Assembly (NCBI GenBank): GCA_046291875.1
Contig: JBKBSF010000001.1
Location: forward strand, 344,300-408,299
Direction: 5' to 3'
Source: SKVR01 sp046291875
Lineage (GTDB): Bacteria > Bacteroidota > Bacteroidia > Bacteroidales > UBA7960
Length of the DNA stretch: 64,000 nucleotides
Shown here piece by piece: positions 9,038-18,290 of this stretch; position 1 is the first letter of the stretch; every line of letters starts with the position of its first letter. The position numbers were made by a program, and so were the translations under genes. Below the pieces are notes generated by a model that saw nothing but the letters and a program-made list of their open reading frames with translations, had not been told where the DNA came from and ran no database searches.

Positions 9038-9062
9038 ACCCAATTAAGACATCTTAAGTTTT

Positions 9063-9085
9063 CGGGCTTGTGTTTAACAAGCCCG
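9063..9085 (+). terminator. Weak terminator-like hairpin after the adaptor/permease operon
   Basis: Arms CGGGCTTGT and ACAAGCCCG form a perfect 9-bp stem with loop GTTTA, 26 bases after the permease stop. The following sequence (TTGCTTATATTT) is only moderately T-rich. The hairpin overlaps the -33 box of the elbB promoter. Confidence 0.55.
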
Positions 9086-9098
9086 TTGCTTATATTTG
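9068..9098 (+). promoter_or_regulatory. Promoter of elbB
   Basis: TTG (9068-9070) is followed by 20 bases and TATATTTG (9091-9098), a strong match to the Bacteroidetes promoter. The ATG lies 66 bases downstream. Confidence 0.6.
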
Positions 9099-9163
9099 TG
9101 ATGCATACCCCGGTTTCCCGGGCAGAAAGCATAGAAGCTTACAAACCTTAAAAACAATAAACG

Positions 9164-9814
9164 ATGAAGAAATTTGCAGTAGTATTGGCAGGTTGTGGCG
9201 TTTACGACGGAGCCGAGATTCATGAGGCTACCCTGAGCATGTATGCCATCAAAAAGCAGGGAGCAGAGTATACTTTATTTGCCCCGGATGCAGATCAGCA
9301 CCATGTTATCAATCACCTTACAGGAGAACAGATGAATGAGAAGCGCAATGTACTTGTAGAATCTGCGCGCATTGCCCGGGGAAAGATCAGCCCTCTTTCA
9401 GAATTTCAACCCCAAGATTTTGATGCAATCCTGTTCCCCGGAGGATTTGGGGTAGCCAAAAACCTTTGCACCTTTGCCTTTGAAGGCCCCGATTGCAAAG
9501 TAAACCCTGAGGTGGAGAAGGCCATTGCCGGAATGCATAAAGCAGGCAAGCCCATCGGAGCCTTATGTATTTCGCCGGTTTTACTGGCAAAGATCCTGGG
9601 AAATGTTGAACTTACCATTGGCCAGGACAAAGACACCGCCGGCGCCATTGAAAAGATGGGAGGCGTGCATAAAAACACCGACCATGGCCAGGTGGTGATC
9701 GATGTCAAGCACAATCTCTTTACTACCCCATGCTATATGCTCGATGCCAGCATTGTGGATATTGCCGATGGAGCAGAAAATATTGTAAGGGCCATACTGA
9801 AAAGACTGGCCTGA
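9164..9814 (+). CDS. elbB: Isoprenoid biosynthesis glyoxalase ElbB
   Basis: This 216-residue DJ-1/PfpI-superfamily protein has the usual ElbB length. The N-terminus FAVVLAGCGVYDGAEIHE, FPGGFGVAKNLCTFAF with a conserved glycine-rich turn, and PIGALCISPVLLAKIL with the nucleophile-elbow cysteine near residue 138 are ElbB hallmarks. ElbB-type proteins have been assigned glyoxalase III activity and were first linked to isoprenoid synthesis; the physiological role is not settled. It has its own promoter and is convergent with a Nudix gene. Its terminator lies inside that neighbour. Confidence 0.93.
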   Translation: MKKFAVVLAGCGVYDGAEIHEATLSMYAIKKQGAEYTLFAPDADQHHVINHLTGEQMNEKRNVLVESARIARGKISPLSEFQPQDFDAILFPGGFGVAKNLCTFAFEGPDCKVNPEVEKAIAGMHKAGKPIGALCISPVLLAKILGNVELTIGQDKDTAGAIEKMGGVHKNTDHGQVVIDVKHNLFTTPCYMLDASIVDIADGAENIVRAILKRLA

Positions 9815-9835
9815 TGACCTCCTGCTCGCAGGGGT

Positions 9836-10282
9836 TTACTCTGCCATGATCTCCAAAGCCCTCACCAGGGCTTTTTTTATGATTTTATCGTGGTCGAAGG
9901 CCACCTCGGGCAAATGGTTCAGGTCGAACCAGGCGGCATTTACTGCGTCGCTGTTGGGCTGGATCACAGGCTCCTTTTTGCAGAAACCCCAGAATGCTAC
10001 ACTGATGGTTCGGTGACGAGGGTCGCGGTCAGGATCGCTGAAAGCTTCAAGCTGATAAAACTTAACTCCTTTCAGACCGGTTTCTTCTTCTACCTCCCGG
10101 GCCACACACTGCTCAAGGGTTTCATCCATGTCGAGAAATCCGCCGGGCAATGCCCATTGTCCTTTAAAGGGGTCATTCTTTCTCTGGATCAGTAAAATGT
10201 GCAGATCTTCATTTTTTCTCAGGTTGAAGATTACAGCATCGGTGGTTACTGCAGGACGGGGATAGGGGTAAGTAAAACTCAT
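9836..10282 (-). CDS. Nudix hydrolase
   Basis: This 148-residue protein carries a complete Nudix box. It runs GGFLDMDETLEQCVAREVEE followed by ETGL, matching GX5EX7REUXEEXGU with the metal-binding REVEEE. The N-terminus (TDAVIFNLRKNEDLHILLIQRKNDPFKG, in two parts) resembles the ADP-ribose pyrophosphatase or NrtR-like groups. No DNA-binding domain is attached, so a house-cleaning or ADP-ribose hydrolase is most likely; the substrate is not certain. It is the last gene of a reverse-strand run that includes PorU2 and a helical-repeat protein. Confidence 0.92.
   Translation of the reverse strand: MSFTYPYPRPAVTTDAVIFNLRKNEDLHILLIQRKNDPFKGQWALPGGFLDMDETLEQCVAREVEEETGLKGVKFYQLEAFSDPDRDPRHRTISVAFWGFCKKEPVIQPNSDAVNAAWFDLNHLPEVAFDHDKIIKKALVRALEIMAE
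9855..9878 (+). terminator. elbB terminator embedded in the convergent Nudix coding sequence
   Basis: Arms AAAGCCCT (9855-9862) and AGGGCTTT (9867-9874) around loop CACC are followed by a T run to 9878. This is a textbook plus-strand terminator, 41 bases after the elbB stop. It lies antisense within the last codons of the Nudix gene. Confidence 0.75.
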
Positions 10283-10308
10283 AAGAATTCTGTGTTTGGG
10301 GTGATACG

Positions 10309-10716
10309 TCAGTATTGTATTTTGTGATAATCGCTCAGATCATCTTCTTTGCGGGCTTTGAAAGCTGCAATTTTCTTACTGAGTATAACGAAAAGTTGCA
10401 GTTGATTATTTTCGAAGTACTGGAGAGCCTCCTGATCTCCGCGGGTGGCTTTTGCAAGATTCTCCATGAGGTGGAAGTTGTTTTTTTTCAGCCATTCCAG
10501 GGCTTTGTCATCATCCCAGATGGCCTGGCTCAGGGCCGCCAGATGAGGAAACCTGTGTTTTAACAACCAGGCCAGAGCCTCCTCATTACCGTGCAGGGCA
10601 TTGGCAAGGGCTGCCAGCTCCGGGTATCCGTTGTGCATAAGCCAGTAAAGGATCTTGCTATTTCCTCCAATGGCTTCTCCCAGGGCAACCAGTATTTTTA
10701 CCGGATAGTGATGCAT
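10309..10716 (-). CDS. Small helical protein of about five 25-residue repeats, function unknown
   Basis: This is a 135-residue protein with no signal peptide. It consists almost wholly of 25-residue repeats with the pattern aL-x-x-A-hhGneeALaWLlkhxfp-L: LGEAIGGNSKILYWLMHN, LANALHGNEEALAWLLKH, LSQAIWDDDKALEWLKKN, LAKATRGDQEALQYFENN, and a partial fifth copy. The pattern predicts paired helices stacked into a small solenoid, which suggests a protein-binding role. It lies 14 bases after porU2 and 26 bases before the Nudix gene, so it is probably co-transcribed with the secretion gene. No family is recognised. Confidence 0.8.
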   Translation of the reverse strand: MHHYPVKILVALGEAIGGNSKILYWLMHNGYPELAALANALHGNEEALAWLLKHRFPHLAALSQAIWDDDKALEWLKKNNFHLMENLAKATRGDQEALQYFENNQLQLFVILSKKIAAFKARKEDDLSDYHKIQY

Positions 10717-10730
10717 GGTTTAGTAATAGG

Positions 10731-13700
10731 TTAACGAATGAGGTACATTTTGCCAAATCCCTGGTGGAAGTATCGTGAAGCAGCAGTGGGGTTGAGCTCA
10801 ATCTGCTGCCCGTCGATATTGGTGATGACCCGGTACAGATACACCCCGTTGGCCAGTCGGTCGCCATACTGATCGGTGCCATCCCAGGCATACTGGGTAA
10901 TGTTTCGTCCGATGCGCAAAGGGCCAAGCTCCGACATATCGATCTCTCTTACCACCTTACCGGTAATGGTAAGGATCTGTATCTTCATAAAGGTGGGCAG
11001 ACGGCTTCCGGTGAGGGTAAAAACAAAGTGGGTGGCAGTACTGAACGGATTGGGCCAGTTCAACACCTCGGTAATGGTAGATTGGGTGATGACTTCAAAA
11101 TTGATCACGTAGTCGTTGTTGCCCGACTCGTTGAGCGATTTATCGGTTGCCTGCACCCTTAGGGTATACCTTCCATCATGCTCGAAAATGGGTTCAAATT
11201 CTATACTGCACTCATTGCGGGGCAGACTGGCGGGGAAGAACCGCATATTTTCCTGCATGCCCGATCGGAAATATACCCGCTGGGGTTCGGGTACCATGGG
11301 TGTGCTCAGGAATACTTTCACCAGCGAGGTGTCTGAGAGTGCCAGGTAAGGATTTTCGTCGCGTAGTGTAATATGAATGAAGGGGTTGGCAGATACGATA
11401 TCACCATCCATAATCTGTGCACCATCGAAGGTTACCTCCAGCAGCGGATTGGTTTTATCCTTTTCCACAAAGAAGGGTATCTGGCCGATATTGTTAAAAT
11501 GGTATTGCTCCAGCTGATCGTTGGCCGGGTTTACCTCCATCCACAGGCTGTTGAAGCCGGCCATGCCCCGGGTGCTGAACTCCACAGTGTCTATAAGGAT
11601 ATCGCCTACCGGATGAGGCCTTTGTCTGGGGTAATCGATGGGGTGCATTTGCCGGTTCTGGTCAATGACCCAATAGCGCACCAGCAGGCTGTCCATGGGG
11701 TAATCGCCTATGTTGTGGATGGCCGCGGAGAATCGTATGTGCTTCCCTTCGGGTACCGTATCGTAGTTGAACACAAAATGGCGCGAAGGGTCCAGGGCTG
11801 TTTCGGGGATTCCTTCATAGAACACCTTCCAGTATTTCATCTGGGCCGGGGTTCGGTTTTCATCATCCATCATATTTACCTGCAAGCGAAGAAAAGGATA
11901 TTGCGTGGGGTCGATGTTGTGCTCACTGAGAGAAACAAAGGTCTGGTGTGCCGGAATGGCAGAGATCAGGGTGTCCACCAGGCCGTTCACTTTTACCCCC
12001 AGCACATTGAGCCATACAGAGTCGGTTTCCAGCCCATCGTAGTTTACCTGCTTCCAGCTTACGGCCTCCCACTTGCTGGCCGGGCCGATAAGTCCGGAAA
12101 GTATGGTGCCCCGGTTCCAGTTGGTGAGTATGCTGTCGGTGAGCTGAATGATGGAGGTAACAGAAGAGCCGATCACCTCGTTCGATGAGCCGATGGGCGC
12201 ACCCTTGATCCCAAAGAGCAGATAGGGCGTGTTGTTCTGAAGGGTTCTGATGTTGGCACTTCCCAGGGATTCAAAAGCCTGGTACAGGTCTTCAGGATAG
12301 TTTTGTGCATTGTGGTTTCTGTGGCTGGAAGCCAGAACGTAGTGACCCTGGGGAATGGTATCGATAAAAGCACGCATGCGCTCGCGCCACAAATCCGAGG
12401 TGGAATAGAAATCGAAGGTGCCCCGGTTGCGCACCATGCAATGATAATTGTTGTATTGTCCCAGGTTATTCCCCTGGTTTACACTGATCCAGTAGTCTGC
12501 CGATACCGGATCAAACACCGCAAAGAACATCCCGTTGCCCACATCGGCCAGGCACGACCAGATCTCAATGGGGATATTGTTTTTGCGCATATACTGCTCG
12601 GTCCACACGATATGGGGGTACACGCCTGTCTGGGCCTGTATGGAGTTGATGGAGTTTACAAACTCCCATTTGCGCTGGCCGGCATTGTATGACACAAACT
12701 GGTATTGGTTGGCGCCAAACTGATCGAAATGAGCCTGGCTCCATCCTCTTTTACCTGCCAGGTACTGGAAACTGCTGTTGCGCCAGTTGTATTCGCCTGT
12801 GTAAACCGAATCCAGGCTCACCCTCCAGAAATACACAGTGCTGTCGGTAAGGGTCATGGGCAGTGCCCATTGCACTACACCTCCTCTGTGGCTGATAGTA
12901 TGGCTGATGGGGTTGGCAAAAGCCTGGGAGGTGTCGACCTGGAAAACATAGTTTTTCTCTGCCCGGAAAGGGTCTCCCGTTGAGGCCTTTAGGGTTACCT
13001 GCGGGGTGTTTATTACCGCAAAAGCGTGGGGGTAAACCGGGATGATATCGGAGGATTTGATCAGCAGGTTGTTGGTGGCTGAATTATTGGCCTTGTTGAG
13101 TTCGTCAACCTGGTTAAGGGCATCCAGGAGGGCTGTAAACTGGTTGAGCCCGATTCCTTTTTCACGGTCAACGGGAAACTGAAACGAGATAGTATCTTTA
13201 AACAGGGTGGTCCGTACTTTTCGTTGAAGGGTCTGCACCGACCCGTCGGGAAACCTGCGTTGCAATTCCACGATCATAGAGTCGCGGATAGCTTTTCCAA
13301 TATTGGTAGAAACCACATGCACATAGAAGCTGTCGACCTCGGTTGTAACCTCTTTGGGGGTAAAGAAGATGGAAGAGGGCTCCACTGTGTAGTCGGGTTT
13401 GGGGAAAGAGTTGATGATTACTGCCGGATCGCCATGCAAAGTCTTCATCAGGCTGGCATTACGGATAAACACATTGGGTGTTTGTATCTCGCGGATGGTT
13501 TCGCGGATGGCATGACCCACAGGCCTGCCATAGCTGGTGGCAGCGATGTTTTTGAAAAATGCGTTGGAGTAGCGGTTCAGTTCGAAAGCACCGGTGGCAG
13601 TGGTGGCAGCCAGGTAGCCGATCACCCCTTTCTCTTCAATGAGCACAAACTCTTCGCTGGAGCTGATAGCATCGCTGAACAGGTCGCCGGCAAAGCACGA

Positions 13701-15722
13701 GTTGGCCACCAGGAAGGGGTACTTGCCAAAGTTGTTGTATTCTGAAGGATAATCGATACTGATGTCGAACCCGATCCCGGCGGCGTGCCCGAAGAAGGTC
13801 ATGATGCTGACCCCGTTGTTAATGAGTTGCTTCAGAGAGTCCGACTGGTTGATCTGGATGGGATCAGTGGAGCTCTTCAGAAACGTCCGTACATAACCTC
13901 CGAAGAGCGTGTCTTCCATGGTGTTGCGGTACTGCCGCAGGTAAGATGCCAGAATGTTCTGCTCATTGATGCTGGATCCGCCACCAAAGTGCAGGATGTT
14001 TTTCATCCATTCCTGGGGCTGACTCTGGGCCTGGTGGTGCAGCATGGCTTTGTCGAGATACAGGTACACATGAGCCGGATTTTTGGCTGCCAGTCGTCCG
14101 GTGCCCAGGGCTGGAGCATAACCAAACCCATCGAGGCCCGAAGTGATAAGCACATCGGAAGGAGGATTGCCAAAAGAGGGAACCAGCGAAATGGCATAGT
14201 TGGATACATTGCGGCGGTAGGCCTGGGCCGAGAGGGTTTTGCCGATCAGAAAAAGTTTGCGGGGTTGGGTTTCGAACTGCTCCAGGGTAAAGCGTGCAAA
14301 ATTGCGCAATGCCATGGGATGCTTGGTAATGCCGTATGCAAACTGATGGTAGAGCTCGTCCACATCGGCCAGCAGAACCTGGTAGCCGGTACTGTTGCGG
14401 AAGTTACGGTAAGCCTGTGCCGGCTCCATGAGCGAACGGTGGGTGATCATCAGGTAATCGGAATTGCGGTAGGGGGGCGCCAGGTAATTGGTAAACCGGG
14501 CAAAGTTGGCAGAATTGGTGGTTACCGGTCTGATCCGCGTTACTTTCTTAACCTGTGCCGAGGAAGATACAAAGACCTGCCGCTGCTGGGTAGGGTTCGA
14601 AACAAAAGCCCTCCAGGTGTTGTCTGCAGGAAAAGCCCTTGCCCGTGTATTGTGGGTAAGGTTGTACACCCAAACGGTGTCCTGGCTCTGGGCGTTGAAA
14701 TCGGTAAAAACCATAAGGGTCCGATCGCCAGAGGAAGGGGGCAGGTCCATTTTTATCTGGGGCAAGTTGCGCAGGTTGAAGTTGTGAGGGTATCTCACAG
14801 ATATGTACACAATGGCCGAGCGGTCAACGGGGGTACCCAGAGAGTTTACCGAGCTGAAAACGAAGGGAGTGCCAGCGGGGTTGAGGCTGTTGGCAGCCAC
14901 ATTCCGTTGAAACCGCAACAGTTTATACCCTTCGTAGATGGTATCGATGAGGTTGCCGGCAAACTGCACCTGCAGATGATGGTCGGGGCTGATAGGGCGG
15001 TAGTTGGAAGCACCTGCCACCGCAAATTCGATCTGGGCCTGGGGCCCTGCGGTGAATATGTTGGGTGTGGGCAGGGTTTGGGTGCGGCTCTGGCCAAGGT
15101 TAAGCGGTGCATCGAACCAGCCTTCGGTAGAGGTGTAGTCGGGTTCGGTAACTCCGTACAGATTGGTTTCGCCGGCATAATAGGTTGAGGTATAGTCCTG
15201 GCGTGAGGTAAACCAGAACCACGGTGCCGGACTGTAGCCCGAGAAGTTGTTGTCCTGGCTGGTAGCCCAGCGTTTATTGCTGATAAGGTTGTTCCAGGTC
15301 AGGTAATAGTTGATGGTATCGTTGATGAGCGAATAGTTGGCGTTAGGCTGATGGCTGGGATCGTTGTAGAAGCCTGCATCGAACCAGCCGGTATTTTTCT
15401 CTCCATAGAACTCAATGAAATCGCCCGGCAGGAAGGTGCCGGTATTTTCATTTCTGACAAAGATGGGGATCTCTGCCCCACGAGCAAAGATCTGAAAGCT
15501 GCGGGGGTCGAAGCTGCCCAGGGGCACTCCGGCCTGCTGCATGGTGTTGTAGTCGAGCCGGTAAACGCCATCGGAAGCAACGGGTATGGCAAAGTACTGC
15601 TGGCTGTATTGAATCCATTCATTGCCATAGCCTCCCTGCGCCCGGGCCATGGCAGGCATGAGCAATACAAAAACCAGGAGTATGGCTTGTAAGAATTGTT
15701 GTATGGTGCTGTTGCGGGTCAA
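10731..15722 (-). CDS. porU2: Type IX secretion system PorU2-like C25 peptidase
   Basis: This is a 1663-residue protein with a signal peptide (QAILLVFVLLMPAMARAQ). A gingipain-like C25 domain carries a candidate catalytic His in TFFGHAAGIGF (near residue 644) and Cys in VANSCFAGDLF (near residue 675). A long beta-rich region and a C-terminal FlgD/sorting-type Ig domain follow (WNGTDQYG-like, as AWDGTDQYGDRLANGVYLYRV in two pieces). Classical PorU sortases are shorter; the length and CTD-like end match the PorU2 group. PorU cleaves T9SS sorting domains and attaches cargo to the cell surface. The PorV/PorQ-family gene lies immediately upstream in the same operon, which supports the assignment. 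Confidence 0.88.
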   Translation of the reverse strand: MTRNSTIQQFLQAILLVFVLLMPAMARAQGGYGNEWIQYSQQYFAIPVASDGVYRLDYNTMQQAGVPLGSFDPRSFQIFARGAEIPIFVRNENTGTFLPGDFIEFYGEKNTGWFDAGFYNDPSHQPNANYSLINDTINYYLTWNNLISNKRWATSQDNNFSGYSPAPWFWFTSRQDYTSTYYAGETNLYGVTEPDYTSTEGWFDAPLNLGQSRTQTLPTPNIFTAGPQAQIEFAVAGASNYRPISPDHHLQVQFAGNLIDTIYEGYKLLRFQRNVAANSLNPAGTPFVFSSVNSLGTPVDRSAIVYISVRYPHNFNLRNLPQIKMDLPPSSGDRTLMVFTDFNAQSQDTVWVYNLTHNTRARAFPADNTWRAFVSNPTQQRQVFVSSSAQVKKVTRIRPVTTNSANFARFTNYLAPPYRNSDYLMITHRSLMEPAQAYRNFRNSTGYQVLLADVDELYHQFAYGITKHPMALRNFARFTLEQFETQPRKLFLIGKTLSAQAYRRNVSNYAISLVPSFGNPPSDVLITSGLDGFGYAPALGTGRLAAKNPAHVYLYLDKAMLHHQAQSQPQEWMKNILHFGGGSSINEQNILASYLRQYRNTMEDTLFGGYVRTFLKSSTDPIQINQSDSLKQLINNGVSIMTFFGHAAGIGFDISIDYPSEYNNFGKYPFLVANSCFAGDLFSDAISSSEEFVLIEEKGVIGYLAATTATGAFELNRYSNAFFKNIAATSYGRPVGHAIRETIREIQTPNVFIRNASLMKTLHGDPAVIINSFPKPDYTVEPSSIFFTPKEVTTEVDSFYVHVVSTNIGKAIRDSMIVELQRRFPDGSVQTLQRKVRTTLFKDTISFQFPVDREKGIGLNQFTALLDALNQVDELNKANNSATNNLLIKSSDIIPVYPHAFAVINTPQVTLKASTGDPFRAEKNYVFQVDTSQAFANPISHTISHRGGVVQWALPMTLTDSTVYFWRVSLDSVYTGEYNWRNSSFQYLAGKRGWSQAHFDQFGANQYQFVSYNAGQRKWEFVNSINSIQAQTGVYPHIVWTEQYMRKNNIPIEIWSCLADVGNGMFFAVFDPVSADYWISVNQGNNLGQYNNYHCMVRNRGTFDFYSTSDLWRERMRAFIDTIPQGHYVLASSHRNHNAQNYPEDLYQAFESLGSANIRTLQNNTPYLLFGIKGAPIGSSNEVIGSSVTSIIQLTDSILTNWNRGTILSGLIGPASKWEAVSWKQVNYDGLETDSVWLNVLGVKVNGLVDTLISAIPAHQTFVSLSEHNIDPTQYPFLRLQVNMMDDENRTPAQMKYWKVFYEGIPETALDPSRHFVFNYDTVPEGKHIRFSAAIHNIGDYPMDSLLVRYWVIDQNRQMHPIDYPRQRPHPVGDILIDTVEFSTRGMAGFNSLWMEVNPANDQLEQYHFNNIGQIPFFVEKDKTNPLLEVTFDGAQIMDGDIVSANPFIHITLRDENPYLALSDTSLVKVFLSTPMVPEPQRVYFRSGMQENMRFFPASLPRNECSIEFEPIFEHDGRYTLRVQATDKSLNESGNNDYVINFEVITQSTITEVLNWPNPFSTATHFVFTLTGSRLPTFMKIQILTITGKVVREIDMSELGPLRIGRNITQYAWDGTDQYGDRLANGVYLYRVITNIDGQQIELNPTAASRYFHQGFGKMYLIR

Positions 15723-15745
15723 AGGTAGTTTCAGGTTTAAAAGGG

Positions 15746-16849
15746 TTAATTTCTTTCTTGCCGGTTGAAGCTGAACCGTAGAGAGAATATGTTGGAATAC
15801 AAGGCAATTGAGTTGTCGCCCACATCGGTAAGGGCATAGTCCAGGGCGAGCCTGTTGCCGATCTGTACCCCCAGCCCCATGTTTAGTTGTAAAGAATGGG
15901 TTTGTTTCTCGTTAGGGCGGGTGTATTGCTGGTAGTTGCCCATTCCGGCCCTTAGGAAAACCACTTCTTTGAAGTTCAGTTCCAACCCCAGTGCGGGGTC
16001 GATGCTGAAGGGATCGCCTTTGATGAGCACATTGCGTTTGCCGTCGGTTGTAATGGCCAGGTCGGCCGATGCAGTGAGCCCCAAATAGGGTGTAAACGCA
16101 AAATAGCGTGAAGCCCCCAGCACCAGCGAGGGAAGTGTGATTTCCATACTGTTTTCGGGGATCTCATTGCCGGTAAGGGTAAACACTTCGCGCATACGCT
16201 CATCCAGGTCGTAGGTCCAGGCGTTGAAGGTGGAGGTGATATCTCGTGCTATGGCGCCCCATTGCCAGCCTGCCCAATGGTAGATGATGCCGGCATCGAG
16301 TCCAAACCCCCAGGCACCGGCAAAAGTACCTGCCGTGCGGCGGATGATCTTGGCATTGATACCCACATTGAGTTGCGGGTTGATGCGCCTGCCCCAGGAC
16401 AGTAGCAAGGCATTGTCGGAAGCAGAAAAGGAGCGGATGCGGTCGTAGTTGATATTGCCTTCAGAATCGATCAGTTCAGAGGTGTCCGGGATGTCGTCAA
16501 CCCCGAAACGGATCCATGATATGCCCAGCGCATTGCCACTTTCATTGTTGAATGCCAGGGTGCCATAGTCGTACTGGGCAATACCGGCAAAATACTGTGT
16601 GTGCATGAGGGCAATCTGTGCATTGGCTTGCAGGCGCGGCAGCCCGGCAGGGTTCCAGTAGCCTGCGGTGGCATCGTTGGCAAGCGATACAAAAGCATTC
16701 GACATTCCCAAAGCCCTGGCACCCACCCCGATGGAGAGAAACTCATTGCTGTATTTTGGGGTTTGTGCCTGTACTTCACCCCACATTAACCACTGAAGGG
16801 GCAGTGTCAGTAAAAGGGTAAGGAGGCTTTTTTTTCCGCAAATGAACAC
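15746..16849 (-). CDS. PorV/PorQ family outer-membrane protein
   Basis: The PorV/PorQ family signature is clear: SNEFLSIGVGARALGMSNAF (in two parts), then SLANDATAGYWNPAGLPRLQ, followed by an outer-membrane beta-barrel pattern to a terminal RFSF strand. The reading frame is open to an ATG at 16987, but that would overlap the channel gene and precede an odd non-signal sequence. A GTG at 16849 gives a good signal peptide (FICGKKSLLTLLLTLPLQWL, cleaved near VQAQ) and 367 residues. PorV shuttles T9SS cargo to PorU, and the next gene encodes PorU2. The start codon is inferred. Confidence 0.87.
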   Translation of the reverse strand: MFICGKKSLLTLLLTLPLQWLMWGEVQAQTPKYSNEFLSIGVGARALGMSNAFVSLANDATAGYWNPAGLPRLQANAQIALMHTQYFAGIAQYDYGTLAFNNESGNALGISWIRFGVDDIPDTSELIDSEGNINYDRIRSFSASDNALLLSWGRRINPQLNVGINAKIIRRTAGTFAGAWGFGLDAGIIYHWAGWQWGAIARDITSTFNAWTYDLDERMREVFTLTGNEIPENSMEITLPSLVLGASRYFAFTPYLGLTASADLAITTDGKRNVLIKGDPFSIDPALGLELNFKEVVFLRAGMGNYQQYTRPNEKQTHSLQLNMGLGVQIGNRLALDYALTDVGDNSIALYSNIFSLRFSFNRQERN

Positions 16850-16940
16850 TTTCTGAAATTTGATGAATACATATTCGAGGTAAAGATACAAAAAAGCAGG
16901 AAGGTGTAAATAGCGGTTTTTACGCAACTGCACACGGGGG

Positions 16941-17762
16941 TTACAACTGTTGTCCGCAGTTTTTGCAAAACAGTGCCTTTTGCTCATGACCCAAGTCGCC
17001 GCAGGCCTCGCACTGCCTTACCTGCTCTTCCTGGTTGCGTCCACGGATCATTTCAGCCGAAACAATTCCTGTGGGGATGGCTATGATGCTGTAGCCCAGC
17101 AGCATGATAAAGCTGGCAATGAATTTCCCCAAACCACTTACCGGTACAATATCGCCATACCCTACTGTGGTAAGGGTAATGATGGCCCAGTAAATACTGT
17201 TGGGGATGGTGTAAAAACCGTTTTGTCCTCCCTCTACTACGTACATAAGGCTTCCCAGAATAATAACAAGGATCAGCACAAAGATCATGAAAATGAATAT
17301 TTTCCGAAAGCTGGCCCGCAATGCCACCATTAGCATCTTTCCTTCCTTGATGTAGCGATAAAGTTTCAGTATCCTGTAAATCCTCAGGATCCTGATGGCC
17401 CGGATCACAACGAGTGCCTGAATACCCGGCACCAGGAGAGCAACAAAGCTGGGGAGTATAGCCATCAGGTCAATGATTCCCAGGAAGCTTTTCATGTATT
17501 GCAATGGGCGAGGGCTACATGCGATCCGAAGGATGTATTCCGCCAGAAACAATAAGGTGATGGCCCATTCGGCATAGTGAAACCAGATACCGTATGCGGC
17601 ACGCAGGTCAGGGATGCTTTCCAGCGTTACCAGCAAGATACTCACTCCGATCAGGACCAGCAAAATTTCATCAAACAACCGTCCGTAAAAAGTCTCTGCT
17701 TCAAAAATGATCTCATAAAGCTTCCTTTTCCAAAGGGGTAATGTTTTTTTCTCTGAATTCAT
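16941..17762 (-). CDS. Voltage-gated potassium channel (ion transporter) with C-terminal zinc ribbon
   Basis: This 273-residue protein has six transmembrane helices. The S4 voltage sensor shows arginines every third residue (IRAIRILRIYRILKLYRYI) near residues 120-138. The selectivity filter TLTTVGYGDIVPVSG identifies a K+ channel, and S6 ends in a glycine-containing helix. After the pore a short tail carries CEACGDLG and FCKNCGQQL, two CxxC pairs that look like a zinc ribbon. Kv-type channels of this size set membrane potential; the ribbon could aid tetramer assembly or sensing. A strong promoter precedes it. It is followed by the PorV gene without an obvious terminator. Confidence 0.93.
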   Translation of the reverse strand: MNSEKKTLPLWKRKLYEIIFEAETFYGRLFDEILLVLIGVSILLVTLESIPDLRAAYGIWFHYAEWAITLLFLAEYILRIACSPRPLQYMKSFLGIIDLMAILPSFVALLVPGIQALVVIRAIRILRIYRILKLYRYIKEGKMLMVALRASFRKIFIFMIFVLILVIILGSLMYVVEGGQNGFYTIPNSIYWAIITLTTVGYGDIVPVSGLGKFIASFIMLLGYSIIAIPTGIVSAEMIRGRNQEEQVRQCEACGDLGHEQKALFCKNCGQQL

Positions 17763-17784
17763 GGCGGGTGGTTTTTTCGGTTGC

Positions 17785-17815
17785 CAAAGCTAAAAAAAAG
17801 AGACCCATCCGCAAA
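17785..17815 (-). promoter_or_regulatory. Promoter of the potassium channel gene
   Basis: The reverse strand reads TTTG (17812-17815), exactly 19 bases, then TAGCTTTG (17785-17792). Both boxes match the Bacteroidetes consensus perfectly, 23 bases before the ATG. Confidence 0.7.
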
Positions 17816-17832
17816 AGGATTGATCTCTTTGA
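17793..17832 (-). terminator. mscL terminator
   Basis: On the reverse strand AAAGAGA pairs with TCTCTTT, with an inner ATCC/GGAT pair, followed by a run of eight T. It lies 20 bases after the mscL stop and overlaps the -33 box of the channel promoter. Confidence 0.65.
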
Positions 17833-17851
17833 GTGAAGTAGTTCCGGCAAT

Positions 17852-18253
17852 TTATTGCTTTTTCAAAAGATCTCGGATCTCTGTGAGCAGCTCCTGGTCT
17901 TTGGTGGGAGCCGGCGGTGCAGCAGGCTTCTCTTCTTCTTTCTTTTTCAGTGAATTGATCCCTTTTATCATCATGAAAATCACGAAAGCTATGATCACAA
18001 AATCGATCACATTCTGGATAAACATGCCATAGTTGAGGGTAACAGCAGGAACTTCTTCAGTGGCTTTTTTTATTACCACTGCCAGATCTTTGAAATCAAC
18101 ACCCCCCAGAGCGACGCCCAAAGGGGGCATCAGGATGTCATTTACCAATGAACTTACTATCCTCCCGAAGGCACCGCCAATAATCACGGCTACTGCCAGG
18201 TCGATCACATTGCCCCGAATGGCAAAAGACCTGAATTCTTTCAACAGACTCAT
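17852..18253 (-). CDS. mscL: Large-conductance mechanosensitive channel MscL
   Basis: This is a 133-residue protein starting at MSLLKEFRSFAIRGNVIDLA; an earlier in-frame ATG at 18313 adds an unlikely Cys-rich extension. The MscL signature is complete: AVAVIIGGAFGRIVSSLVND in TM1, MPPLG, a periplasmic loop, TM2 (VIDFVIIAFVIFMMIKGIN) and a charged C-terminal helix ending LLTEIRDLLKKQ. MscL opens under membrane tension and protects against osmotic downshock. It has its own promoter and terminator. Confidence 0.96.
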   Translation of the reverse strand: MSLLKEFRSFAIRGNVIDLAVAVIIGGAFGRIVSSLVNDILMPPLGVALGGVDFKDLAVVIKKATEEVPAVTLNYGMFIQNVIDFVIIAFVIFMMIKGINSLKKKEEEKPAAPPAPTKDQELLTEIRDLLKKQ

Positions 18254-18290
18254 ACAAGATTTGCGTTTAATGAATACCTGATTGCAATTA

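Noticed and set aside
13785..15188. Long plus-strand frame (467 codons) antisense to porU2
   Set aside because: The reverse strand encodes a coherent secretion protein there; the plus-strand translation has no signal, domain or promoter.
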